A stretch of 11,707 nucleotides of DNA. It comes from an uncultured Curtobacterium sp. (GTDB taxonomy: Bacteria > Actinomycetota > Actinomycetes > Actinomycetales > Microbacteriaceae). Positions 1-8,185 of the stretch are shown one piece after another (the stretch's first letter is position 1; each line of letters begins with the position of its first letter). Under the pieces are notes generated by a model. That model did no database searches, had not been told where the DNA came from, and saw only the letters and a program-made list of their open reading frames with translations. The translations under genes and the position numbers were made by a program. The stretch lies in contig CAJYIG010000276.1 of the NCBI GenBank assembly GCA_913774725.1, positions 1-11,707 on the forward strand, given 5' to 3'.

Positions 1-28
1 AGGCACAGGGACCAGGCGGTCCGTGCCT
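1..28. terminator. Hairpin at window edge, possible terminator
   Basis: AGGCAC (1-6) pairs with GTGCCT (23-28), and GGACC (9-13) pairs with GGTCC (18-22) around a 4-nt loop, with AG (7-8) bulged. This gives an 11-bp stem. No U-run follows on either strand inside the window. It could be the terminator of a gene lying before the window, but the left context is missing. Confidence 0.35.
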
Positions 29-35
29 GCGATTA

Positions 36-103
36 GCTCGTGGACCCGACCGGCTCCTGGACCCGACCGGCTCGTGGACCCGACCGGCTCGTGGACCCGA
101 CCG
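36..103. repeat. Four tandem copies of a 17-bp repeat
   Basis: The unit GCTCGTGGACCCGACCG occurs head to tail at 36-52, 53-69, 70-86 and 87-103. Copies 1, 3 and 4 are identical and copy 2 differs at one base (C for G at its fifth position). A degenerate GC-rich tail follows (104-120). There are no spacers, so it is not a CRISPR. It lies just past the tRNA-Pro terminator in otherwise empty DNA. The copy number may vary between strains because 17-bp perfect repeats are prone to slippage (inference). Confidence 0.9.
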
Positions 104-127
104 GGAACCGGCTCTGCCGGCATGAAG

Positions 128-165
128 CAGCAAGGCCCTGATCCGAGTGGATCAGGGCCTTGCTG
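128..165 (-). terminator. tRNA-Pro terminator hairpin
   Basis: A perfect 17-bp inverted repeat (128-144 paired with 149-165) encloses the 4-nt loop GAGT. It starts 22 nt past the tRNA-Pro 3' end in the direction of transcription. There is no real U-tract on the minus strand after the stem (CTTCATG). On the plus strand the stem is followed by TTCTA, so it could also stop transcription from the left. Strong GC-rich stems with weak U-tracts are usual in actinobacteria. Confidence 0.75.
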
Positions 166-185
166 TTCTACTGTCTCAACACAGT

Positions 186-260
<75 letters not shown>

Positions 261-294
261 CGGTGTGGTTGCTCCGAACCGGAGCGACCAGGAA

Positions 295-300
295 AGTCTA
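295..300 (-). promoter_or_regulatory. Possible -10 box of tRNA-Pro
   Basis: The minus strand reads TAGACT at 300-295, matching the actinobacterial -10 pattern TANNNT, about 35 nt before the tRNA 5' end. No good -35 is seen (TCGTGA is the nearest, 18 nt upstream). The leader would include a small dyad, GCTCCG-AAC-CGGAGC (271-285). The rest of 261-365 shows no gene. Confidence 0.35.
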
Positions 301-365
301 CCGGACGTTCGAGGGTGCTCACGACCATCTGCGGAACACCCGGGCGCGTCGTGGCGCCGGTCCGC

Positions 366-1322
366 TCAGGAGGTCTTCGCGGTGAGGGTCACGACGACAG
401 CTTCGGGGCGGCAGGAGAACCGCACGGGCGCGTAGATCGACGTGCCGATGCCCGCCGAGACCTCGAGCCACGACCAGTGCCCGCGGTGCTGCCACCTGTG
501 CAGCCCGCTCACGTACTGGCGCGGCAGGTCCGAGTTCGTCACGAGCGCGCCGACCCCCGGGACCTGCACCTGACCACCGTGGGTGTGCCCGGCGAAGACG
601 ATGTCGGCACCCTGGTCGACGAAGGCGTCGAGGACGCGACGGTACGGGGCGTGCGTGATGCCGATCGCGACGGGGGAGGGGCCGTCCTCGTCCTCGGTCC
701 ACGGCACGGCGCTGCGCATCTCGTCGACGTTCGTGGGCAGCAGGTCGAGGCGGTCCCAGTCGCGGTGCGCATCCGACGTGCCGAAGAGCTCGAACCGGGA
801 TCCCCGGAGTTCGATCGCGTGCGCCTGGTCGTTGACGTCGAGCCACCCGAGGGACTCGAAGAACGCCGTCTGCCGGTCGACGTCGAGCTCGACCGGACGC
901 CGCCCGGTGTGGTGGCTGCTCGGACCGGTGAAGTACTTGAACGGGTTGCGTGGTGCGGGGCCGTAGAAGTCGTTCGACCCGTGTGCGAACGCCCCCGGGA
1001 CACCGCGGAACGGCTCGAGCGCGTACTCGACCGCTGCGTTGGCGGTCGGGTGCCCGAGGTTGTCGCCGGTGTTCACGACGAAGTCCGGTTCGACCAGGCT
1101 GAGGTCACGCAGCCACTGCTGCTTGTCGGCCTGCCAAGGGGCCATGTGGATGTCCGAGAGGTGCAGGACGGTCACGTCCCGCGAGCCCTCCGGCAGCACC
1201 GGCACGGTCTCCCAGCGGATGCCGAAGCGGCGACGCTCGACGAGGGAACCCCACGCCGCCGTCGCCGCTCCGACGGCCGCGCCCGCTGCGATCACTCCCA
1301 GCGCGGCGCGACCGCGGCTCAC
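366..1322 (-). CDS. Membrane-anchored metallophosphoesterase (YkuE-like, Rv3683-type)
   Basis: Calcineurin-like metallophosphoesterase of 318 aa. The dinuclear metal-site motifs occur in order: D57-x-H59 (LSDIH), G86-D87-N88, G115-S-N117-D118, H224 (ITHAP) and G245-H246-T-H248. The N-terminal ~25 residues (ALGVIAAGAAVGAATAAWG) are hydrophobic, suggesting a signal anchor with the enzyme outside the membrane. The third motif reads GSND where many families have GNHD; I recall the same variant in actinobacterial relatives. The start is GTG at 1322, preceded at 6-nt spacing by GAAGGA (1334-1329). It overlaps the end of ponA2 in the sequence GTGA, so the two are translationally coupled. The substrate is unknown. 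Coupling to a peptidoglycan synthase suggests an envelope role, for example hydrolysis of a lipid or wall phosphoester (inference). Confidence 0.9.
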   Translation of the reverse strand: MSRGRAALGVIAAGAAVGAATAAWGSLVERRRFGIRWETVPVLPEGSRDVTVLHLSDIHMAPWQADKQQWLRDLSLVEPDFVVNTGDNLGHPTANAAVEYALEPFRGVPGAFAHGSNDFYGPAPRNPFKYFTGPSSHHTGRRPVELDVDRQTAFFESLGWLDVNDQAHAIELRGSRFELFGTSDAHRDWDRLDLLPTNVDEMRSAVPWTEDEDGPSPVAIGITHAPYRRVLDAFVDQGADIVFAGHTHGGQVQVPGVGALVTNSDLPRQYVSGLHRWQHRGHWSWLEVSAGIGTSIYAPVRFSCRPEAVVVTLTAKTS

Positions 1323-3880
1323 CTGCAGTCCTTCGGGGCGTTGCCGTCCTTGTCGCCGAACAGCTGCACCGTGACGGTCGCGTCCTTGCCGACCGCGGTG
1401 CCCTCACCGGGGTCGACCGAGGCGACCGTGCACTGGTTGCCGCCGTCGCCCTTGGCGAAGGCGCCGGCCAGCGCGACGTTCGTGATCCCCGCTCCCTGCA
1501 GGGCGCTGCGGGCGTCACCGACGCTCTTGCCCGTGATCTGCGGGATCGTCGTCTGGCTGCCGTCGGTCGTGTACACCGTCACGCTCGACCCGGTCGACAG
1601 GAGCGAACCGGCCGCCGGGGACGTCGACGACACGGTGCCGGGGGTGCCGCCACCGGCCTGCGCGCCGCCGTCGACGTAGGTGAAGCCGGCACCGGCGAGG
1701 GTGGCGCGCGCGTCGTCGGCGGTCTTGCCGCTGACATCGGGCACCGCGACGCTGTTCCCGCGCAGGGCGGTCTGCGACGGCGTCGGGAACGGATCGGCCG
1801 GGTGCAGCTGGTTGATCGGGATCATCGCCTGCTGCCAGACGTGTGCACGCTGCGTCGCGTAGGTGCCGTAGCCCGCGCCGCTGCTGTACTTCCGCAGGCT
1901 GGTCTTCGCGCCGTCGGTGTTGCCCTGCCAGTAGGCGGTCGCGACCGTCGAGCTCGCACCGACGAGCCAGATCTGCTCGGCGTTGTCCGTCGTGCCCGTC
2001 TTGGCGAACAGCTGCGTGCCGTCCGGGGTCTGCGCGCCGACGGCGGTACCGGACTGGATGGTGCCGCGCAGTGCGAAGGCAGCGGTCGCGGCGACGCTCG
2101 GGTCGAGGACCTGCTTGCACTGCTTGGGCTGGCCGCCGAGCTGCTTGCCGGCCGCGTCGGTGATCTGGTCGATCGCGATCGGGGAGCAGTACGTGCCGTT
2201 GTTCGCGATCGTCGCGTAGGCCGAGGCCATCGTGAGCGGCGCGATGTTGTTCGTGCCGAGGATCGACGACGGGTACGCGTTCAGCTCCGTCTTCTCGTCG
2301 GCGGAGTGCACGCCGAGGTCCTGGGCGGTCTGGCGGATGTCGCAGAGGTCGAGCTTCGCGGCCATCGACGCGAACGCGGCGTTCACGGAGAGCGCCGTCG
2401 CCCGGGCGACGGTGAACTGCCCGTTCTCACCCGCGGAGTCGTTCTTGGGCGCCCACGGCGACGTGATCGTCGAGCCGCACTGGGTCCACCGCGACGTGTT
2501 GTGCGGGGTGCCGTTGACGCTCTCGTTCAGACCGTGTCCGGCCTTCAGCCAGTCGAGCAGGGTGAACACCTTGTACGTCGAGCCGACCTGGAAGCCGATG
2601 GAGCCGCCGTACTCCTTGTCGACGCTGTAGTTGATGGACGTCGCGGTCGGGGGCGACTGCAGGGACTGGTCGTAGTCCTTGTTCTGCGCCATGGTGAGGA
2701 TGCGCCCGGTCGAGGCCTCGACCGAGTTGAGCGCGCTGCCGAGCTGCAGGCGGGACTCGGTGTTCGGGTCGTACTTGGTCAGCAGGGCCTTCTGCTGCGC
2801 GGTCAGGTCGATGTCGAGCGTCGTCTGGATCTTGTACCCACCGTTGCGCCACGCCTGGTCGCGCTCCTTCTGGGTGCCGCCGAGCTGCGACATCTTCTTG
2901 ACGACCTTCACCGCGTAGTCGCAGAAGAACTGCGCGCCGTTGCCGGCCGCCGACTGGCAGCCCTGGCTGGGTTCGGTCAGGTGCACGTAGTCCGCGGGGT
3001 TCGACGCGATCGCCTGGTCGAACTCCTCCTTCGTCAGGTGCTTCTGCGCGTACATCGACTTGAGGATGACGTCACGGCGGGCCTTGTTCGCCTCGTAGTT
3101 CTCCGGCTTCGCCAGGTTGCGCGTGTTCGGCGACTGCACGATCGCCAGGATCGACGCGGCCTCGGCCGGGGTGAGGTCGGTGGCCGACTTGTTGAAGTAG
3201 TGCTGCGCGGCGGCCTGCACGCCGTACGTCTGGTCGCCGAAGTAGGCGATGTTGAGGTACCCGGTCAGGATCTCCTTGTGCGAGTACTTCTTCGCCAGGC
3301 CGATGGCGAGCTTCATCTCCTCGAGCTTGCGGGGGATGGTCTGCTCGACGGCGTCGTTGTACGCCTTCTCGCGCTCTTCCTCGGTCGGGAGCTCGAGGGC
3401 CTGCTGCATCTTGATGTTGCGCACGAGCTGCATCGTCAGGGTCGACCCACCGCCGGACTCACCGAGCCCGCCCGCGATGCTGCCGACGCCCGCACGGACG
3501 AGCGAGGTCATGTCGACGCCACCGTGGTCCCAGAAGCGCTTGTCCTCGCCGTCGATCGCGGCGTTCTTCAGCTGGTCGCTGATCTGGTCGTACTGGAGTT
3601 CCTCGCGGTTCTGGTCGTAGACCGTCGCGAGCTTGATCGGCTGCCCGTTGCTGTACGCGTAGATCTCGTTGCGCTGCGGGAGGTCACCGATCTCGATGTA
3701 CTCCGGCAGGGACTCGAACACGCCGATGGTCGAGGTCGTCGTGACACCGGCGACGGCGATCGCCGGGGTGACCCCGATCGTCACCAGCAGGCCGGCGAGC
3801 GTGCTGAAGCCGACGAAACCGACGAAGGCGCCGATCGCGGAGACGGGCTTGGTCCGCGAGGCAGACTTCTGGGCAGACAT
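1319..3880 (-). CDS. ponA2: Bifunctional penicillin-binding protein (class A) with two PASTA domains, PonA2 type
   Basis: Builds peptidoglycan at the outer face of the membrane: it polymerises glycan from lipid II and cross-links stem peptides. The 853-aa product has a cytoplasmic tail, a transmembrane segment (about 15-47), and a GT51 glycosyltransferase (about 85-270) with catalytic E112 in GEDKRFWDHGGVD and GGSTLTMQLVRN at 144-155. The transpeptidase carries S434-T-Y-K437 (SxxK), S498-V-N500 (SxN) and K627-T-G-T630 (KTGT). Two C-terminal PASTA repeats (about 711-772 and 773-841) may sense muropeptide or lipid II. M. tuberculosis PonA2 has one PASTA repeat as I recall. I chose ATG 3880 (MSAQKS) over an upstream in-frame TTG at 3922, which adds 14 atypical residues. 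No Shine-Dalgarno precedes 3880, so a leaderless transcript is likely. The next gene is coupled by a 4-bp overlap. Confidence 0.94.
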   Translation of the reverse strand: MSAQKSASRTKPVSAIGAFVGFVGFSTLAGLLVTIGVTPAIAVAGVTTTSTIGVFESLPEYIEIGDLPQRNEIYAYSNGQPIKLATVYDQNREELQYDQISDQLKNAAIDGEDKRFWDHGGVDMTSLVRAGVGSIAGGLGESGGGSTLTMQLVRNIKMQQALELPTEEEREKAYNDAVEQTIPRKLEEMKLAIGLAKKYSHKEILTGYLNIAYFGDQTYGVQAAAQHYFNKSATDLTPAEAASILAIVQSPNTRNLAKPENYEANKARRDVILKSMYAQKHLTKEEFDQAIASNPADYVHLTEPSQGCQSAAGNGAQFFCDYAVKVVKKMSQLGGTQKERDQAWRNGGYKIQTTLDIDLTAQQKALLTKYDPNTESRLQLGSALNSVEASTGRILTMAQNKDYDQSLQSPPTATSINYSVDKEYGGSIGFQVGSTYKVFTLLDWLKAGHGLNESVNGTPHNTSRWTQCGSTITSPWAPKNDSAGENGQFTVARATALSVNAAFASMAAKLDLCDIRQTAQDLGVHSADEKTELNAYPSSILGTNNIAPLTMASAYATIANNGTYCSPIAIDQITDAAGKQLGGQPKQCKQVLDPSVAATAAFALRGTIQSGTAVGAQTPDGTQLFAKTGTTDNAEQIWLVGASSTVATAYWQGNTDGAKTSLRKYSSGAGYGTYATQRAHVWQQAMIPINQLHPADPFPTPSQTALRGNSVAVPDVSGKTADDARATLAGAGFTYVDGGAQAGGGTPGTVSSTSPAAGSLLSTGSSVTVYTTDGSQTTIPQITGKSVGDARSALQGAGITNVALAGAFAKGDGGNQCTVASVDPGEGTAVGKDATVTVQLFGDKDGNAPKDCR

Positions 3881-3887
3881 AGGATGC

Positions 3888-3893
3888 AGCCTA
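3888..3893 (-). promoter_or_regulatory. Possible -10 box for a leaderless ponA2 mRNA
   Basis: The minus strand reads TAGGCT at 3893-3888, seven bases before the ponA2 ATG. A -10 at this distance puts the transcription start at or next to the A of ATG, which would explain the missing Shine-Dalgarno. No convincing -35 is visible at 16-19 nt. The divergent spacer (3881-3930) is only 50 bp, so any regulator bound here would affect both directions. Confidence 0.4.
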
Positions 3894-3920
3894 AACGACG
3901 CCCACGACTGAAAGGCTGGC

Positions 3921-3926
3921 AAGGAA
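3921..3926 (+). promoter_or_regulatory. Ribosome binding site of the DUF4177 gene
   Basis: AAGGAA ends 4 nt before the ATG at 3931. It fixes the start of this very short gene, which could otherwise be missed. Confidence 0.75.
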
Positions 3927-3930
3927 CCGC

Positions 3931-4089
3931 ATGACTCGCTGGGAGTACTTCACCACGCCGCTGATGATCCACAACACCGCCGCCATCCTCAACGCCCACG
4001 GGGACGAGGGGTGGGAGCTGGTCCAGGTCGTCACCGGTCCCGAGGGCGGGCTCGTCGCCTACCTGAAGCGCCCGAAGGCCGACGCGTGA
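3931..4089 (+). CDS. DUF4177 family small protein (52 aa)
   Basis: The product begins MTRWEYFTTPLM and contains GDEGWELVQVV followed by a closing strand, GLVAYLKRP. The W-E-Y opening and the (D/E)GWELV core are the hallmarks of DUF4177-type small proteins. The ATG has a good Shine-Dalgarno 4 nt upstream. The stop overlaps the GTG of the RidA gene in GTGA, so the two are co-translated. In M. tuberculosis the equivalent pair (Rv3678A/Rv3678c) lies beside whiB4 and ponA2, as I recall; no whiB gene is found here. The function is unknown. Conserved coupling suggests a partner or modulator of the RidA protein (inference). Confidence 0.88.
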   Translation: MTRWEYFTTPLMIHNTAAILNAHGDEGWELVQVVTGPEGGLVAYLKRPKADA

Positions 4090-4547
4090 CCGTCGCCGAC
4101 CGGCTCGCCGAGCTCGGGCTGACCATCCCCGCGGTCGCCGCCCCCGTCGCCGCCTACGTGCCCGCCGTCGTCACCGGGCAGTACGTGTACACGGCCGGGC
4201 AGCTGCCCTTCGTCGACGGTGCGCTGCCGGTCACGGGCAAGGTCGGGGCCGGGGTCGACGCCGAGACCGCCACCGCCGAGGCGCGCGTCGCCGCGCTGAA
4301 CGCCCTCGCGGCCGTGCAGTCCGTGGCCGGTTCCCTCGACCGCGTCGCCCGGGTCGTCAAGGTGACGGTGTTCGTCGCCTCGGACCCGTCCTTCACCGGC
4401 CAGCCGGCCGTCGCCAACGGGGCGTCGACCCTGGTCGGCGAGGTCTTCGGGGAAGCCGGGGTCCACGCGCGCAGCGCGGTGGGCGTGGCCGTGCTGCCGC
4501 TGGACGCGCCGGTCGAGGTCGAGCTGGTGGTGGAGCTGACCGACTGA
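4086..4547 (+). CDS. RidA (YjgF/YER057c/UK114) family protein
   Basis: This 153-aa protein has the RidA fold signature: TGQYVYTAGQLPF near 30-42, AALNALAAVQSV near 69-80, VVKVTVFVAS near 90-99, and HARSAVGVAVLPLDAPVEVE near 128-146. Canonical RidA hydrolyses reactive enamine/imine intermediates made by PLP enzymes. The substrate-binding arginine (E. coli R105) corresponds to R129, and E120 to E144, so catalysis is plausible. It is about 25 residues longer than E. coli RidA, mostly at the N-terminus, as in the actinobacterial Rv3678c type. The GTG start at 4086 is supported by the 4-bp overlap with the previous stop and by GAAGG at 4074-4078. An in-frame extension back to 4011 only covers the DUF4177 gene and is rejected. 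Confidence 0.9.
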   Translation: MTVADRLAELGLTIPAVAAPVAAYVPAVVTGQYVYTAGQLPFVDGALPVTGKVGAGVDAETATAEARVAALNALAAVQSVAGSLDRVARVVKVTVFVASDPSFTGQPAVANGASTLVGEVFGEAGVHARSAVGVAVLPLDAPVEVELVVELTD

Positions 4548-4568
4548 CGGACCGTCAGCGACGCACGT

Positions 4569-4614
4569 GACGCGAGCCGCGCCTCCCGACCGGACGGGAG
4601 GCGCGGCTCGCGTC
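4569..4614. terminator. Shared bidirectional terminator between RidA gene and acs
   Basis: A perfect 20-bp inverted repeat (4569-4588 with 4595-4614) encloses the 6-nt loop ACCGGA. It lies in the 74-bp gap between two convergent genes: 21 nt after the RidA stop and 7 nt after the acs stop. The plus-strand tail GTTCCTGCT is only weakly U-rich. A tight 15-bp palindrome with a single central A (4544-4558) overlaps the RidA stop codon just before it. Confidence 0.85.
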
Positions 4615-4621
4615 GTTCCTG

Positions 4622-6574
<1,953 letters not shown>

Positions 6575-6578
6575 CGGT

Positions 6579-6619
6579 GTCCTCTCGCATCGTTGCGGCT
6601 GGGGTGCAGTCGGAGACTA
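6579..6619 (-). promoter_or_regulatory. acs ribosome binding site and possible -10
   Basis: GAGAGGAC (minus strand, 6586-6579) ends 4 nt before the acs ATG and fixes the start. TAGTCT (6619-6614) fits the -10 pattern TANNNT and would give a leader of about 34 nt. No convincing -35 is seen. Confidence 0.5.
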
Positions 6620-6681
6620 CCCCCGGAGGGCAGCGCGACGAGGCGGTGCTGCGGGTCCGCGTCGCAGATTCCGGCCAGGGG

Positions 6682-6712
6682 TTGCCGAGCAGGGGTCGTC
6701 ATGGGGTACAGT
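6682..6712 (+). promoter_or_regulatory. Likely promoter of the 6C RNA
   Basis: TACAGT (6707-6712) is a good actinobacterial -10. TTGCCG (6682-6687) is a fair -35 with a somewhat long 19-nt spacer. Initiation would fall around 6718-6720, just before the structured RNA. Three GGGG runs (6678-6681, 6692-6695, 6703-6706) overlap this promoter. Confidence 0.55.
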
Positions 6713-6718
6713 GGTTTC

Positions 6719-6817
6719 TGCCGGATTCGTTTCCGGTGGCACCGGGCCGGATTCCCCCCAATCCACCGATGTCAAGGCGGCACCAGTTCCCCCCAACAGG
6801 TGCCGCCTCTTCTTTTT
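6719..6817 (+). ncRNA. 6C RNA (actinobacterial small RNA)
   Basis: Two hairpins each expose a run of six cytosines, the defining feature of the actinobacterial 6C RNA family (M. tuberculosis B11/6C). Hairpin 1 is GGATT-CCCCCC-AATCC (6749-6764). Alternatively CGGTGG (6734-6739) can pair with CCACCG (6763-6768). Hairpin 2 is a 10-bp stem (6775-6784 with 6799-6808) whose 14-nt loop contains CCCCCC (6789-6794), followed by TCTTCTTTTT. The predicted length of about 99 nt agrees with the ~93-nt mycobacterial RNA. The 5' end is estimated from the promoter. In mycobacteria 6C is reported to pair with G-rich mRNA sites through its C-rich loops. As in M. tuberculosis, it lies upstream of the tad operon on the same strand. 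Confidence 0.9.
6775..6817 (+). terminator. Intrinsic terminator of the 6C RNA
   Basis: The stem AGGCGGCACC/GGTGCCGCCT is followed at once by TCTTCTTTTT, the only strong U-tract in the window. It doubles as hairpin 2 of the 6C RNA, and it should separate the RNA from the tad operon about 310 bp downstream. Confidence 0.9.
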
Positions 6818-6882
6818 GTCCGACGCCTGTCGTGCAGTGCCCTCGCGACCGAGGCGTCGATCCGCATCCTGGTGCCGAAGAG

Positions 6883-6898
6883 TGGACAGAGCTGTCCA
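6883..6898. repeat. Palindrome TGGACAG-AG-CTGTCCA
   Basis: Seven-base arms around a 2-base centre. It shares the TGTCC/GGACA half-site with the dyads at 7068-7080 and 7103-7113, so it is a candidate operator for a dimeric regulator of the tad operon (inference). Confidence 0.45.
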
Positions 6899-7006
6899 TG
6901 CCCTCGTTGCAGGTCCGTCCCGGGCACGACCTGCCCGGTGGGCGCGGTCGAGGTCGATCGTCCGCACCGTCCCGGCTGCTTCCCCGAGGTCGAGACCGGA
7001 GACCGA

Positions 7007-7035
7007 ACGGGGTACGGCTTTGCGTGACGGGGTAC
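7007..7035. repeat. Direct repeat ACGGGGTAC, 20 bp apart
   Basis: ACGGGGTAC occurs at 7007-7015 and 7027-7035, with starts exactly 20 bp apart, about two helical turns. The core GGGGTAC also occurs at the 6C promoter (6703-6709), overlapping its -10 box. It could be a protein binding site, or simply promoter-like sequence. Confidence 0.4.
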
Positions 7036-7067
7036 AACACAGTGCGTCCGAGAGTTGTGCAGCACGG

Positions 7068-7080
7068 TGTCCACAGGACA
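7068..7080. repeat. Palindrome TGTCC-ACA-GGACA
   Basis: A perfect 5-bp dyad with a 3-nt spacer, 47 bp upstream of tadA. A related imperfect dyad (TGTCC-TC-GGAC, 7103-7113) follows just before the predicted -10. Confidence 0.45.
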
Positions 7081-7114
7081 TACCGATCCCTGCGCCGCGC
7101 GCTGTCCTCGGACC

Positions 7115-7120
7115 TAGCGT
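7115..7120 (+). promoter_or_regulatory. Possible -10 box for leaderless tadA
   Basis: TAGCGT matches TANNNT and sits 6 nt before the tadA ATG, where no Shine-Dalgarno is visible. This is the geometry expected for a leaderless mRNA. The -35 region is not recognisable. Confidence 0.35.
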
Positions 7121-7126
7121 CGACGC

Positions 7127-8185
7127 ATGCACCGTCACCGCGCCGACACCACCCGGGACGACCACGACGCCGCTGGGACGGCGGGCTCCGGTGGGCACGT
7201 CGGGTCGCCGTTCCTGCCCGGGGCCGAGCGCGCCCGGCGGCGCAGGACGTTCGACCCGGTGGTGTTCGAGGAACTCGCGGCACTCGTCTCCGACGCTGCC
7301 ACGACCGACGTGCTCGTCGTCGGCGGTCAGGGCACCTGGGTCGACCGGGGACGGGGACTCGAACGCGCGCGGCCGGAACTCCCGGAGCGACGCGCCCGAG
7401 CGCTCGCCGCCGAGCTGGTCGCGCTCGGCGGGCGGCACGTGGACGAGGCGACGCCGTGCGCGGACGTGCGGCTCGGCGACGGGGTCCGCGTGCACGTCGT
7501 CCTCGCGCCGGTGTCGGTCGGCGGCACTGCGCTGTCCGTCCGGCTGCCACGACCGGAGCGCCCGACGCTCGCCGGCCTCGAGCGACTCGGCACGTTCCGC
7601 TCCGTGCGCCGTGCCGTGCTCGAGGACGCGGTCGCCCGACGTCGCAACGTGCTCGTGACGGGGGCGACCGGCAGCGGGAAGACGACCGTGCTCGCGGCGA
7701 TGCTCGGCGCGGTGCCCCACGACGAGCGGATCGTCACGGTCGAGGACACCGCGGAACTCCGGATCGAACACCCGCACGTCGTCGGACTCGAGGCACGACA
7801 GGCCTCCGCCGAGGGGACCGGGGCGATCGGACTCGACCGACTCGTGCGTGAGGCCCTGCGGATGCGACCGGACCGCCTGGTGGTGGGGGAGTGTCGCGGC
7901 GCCGAGGTCCGCGAGCTCCTCGGAGCACTGAACACCGGGCACGACGGCGGGGCCGGCACGCTGCACGCCAACGGACTCGCCGACGTCGGAGCCCGGCTCG
8001 AGGCACTCGGCGCGCTGGCGGGGCTGGGACCGCAGGCGCTCGCCAGACAGGTCGTCAGCGCCGTCGACCTCGTCGTGCACCTCGAGCGGCGGTCGTCGTG
8101 GCGCGGTGTCGCAGCGGTCGGGACCTGCGTGCTCGGACGGGACGGGCGGCTCGAGGTCCTGCCCGCCGACACAGCGGAGTCGTGA
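7127..8185 (+). CDS. tadA: TadA/CpaF family pilus assembly ATPase
   Basis: Cytoplasmic secretion ATPase (GspE/VirB11 superfamily) powering assembly of Flp-type pili. Motifs in order: Walker A GATGSGKTT (179-187), Asp-box-like EDTAEL (206-211), Walker B LVVGECRG (251-258) with catalytic E255, and the His box GHDGGAGTLHAN (271-282). At 352 aa it is shorter than many CpaF proteins but similar to M. tuberculosis Rv3659c. Residues 1-40 are basic and low in complexity. The ATG at 7127 has no Shine-Dalgarno but follows a TAGCGT -10-like box by 6 nt. It is the first gene of a tightly packed operon; its stop overlaps the next GTG in GTGA. Confidence 0.93.
   Translation: MHRHRADTTRDDHDAAGTAGSGGHVGSPFLPGAERARRRRTFDPVVFEELAALVSDAATTDVLVVGGQGTWVDRGRGLERARPELPERRARALAAELVALGGRHVDEATPCADVRLGDGVRVHVVLAPVSVGGTALSVRLPRPERPTLAGLERLGTFRSVRRAVLEDAVARRRNVLVTGATGSGKTTVLAAMLGAVPHDERIVTVEDTAELRIEHPHVVGLEARQASAEGTGAIGLDRLVREALRMRPDRLVVGECRGAEVRELLGALNTGHDGGAGTLHANGLADVGARLEALGALAGLGPQALARQVVSAVDLVVHLERRSSWRGVAAVGTCVLGRDGRLEVLPADTAES

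Larger units (their letters stand above)
6818..7126. other. Gene-free spacer between 6C RNA and tadA
   Basis: About 309 bp with no credible gene; the open frames crossing it are composition artefacts. It holds short dyads (listed separately) and two mutually exclusive small hairpins: GCAGGTC (6909-6915) with GACCTGC (6928-6934), or CGGGCA (6921-6926) with TGCCCG (6932-6937). In M. tuberculosis this position holds ssd (Rv3660c, TadZ-like), which is absent here. Confidence 0.6.

Noticed and set aside
36..103. Tandem repeats as a CRISPR array
   Set aside because: Units are contiguous 17-mers with no spacers, and there are no cas genes in the window.
3881..3922. Upstream TTG start for ponA2 adding 14 residues
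   Set aside because: No Shine-Dalgarno, atypical residues, and it would cover nearly all of the divergent promoter region. MSAQKS is the more natural N-terminus.
1802..3934. 710-aa plus-strand open frame opposite ponA2
   Set aside because: Antisense shadow with repetitive Arg/Val/Leu/Asp composition and no motif. ponA2 has all expected active-site motifs.
6818..7126. A hidden ssd/TadZ remnant before tadA
   Set aside because: No frame shows a Walker-type or other recognisable motif, and the stretch is too short for an ssd gene.
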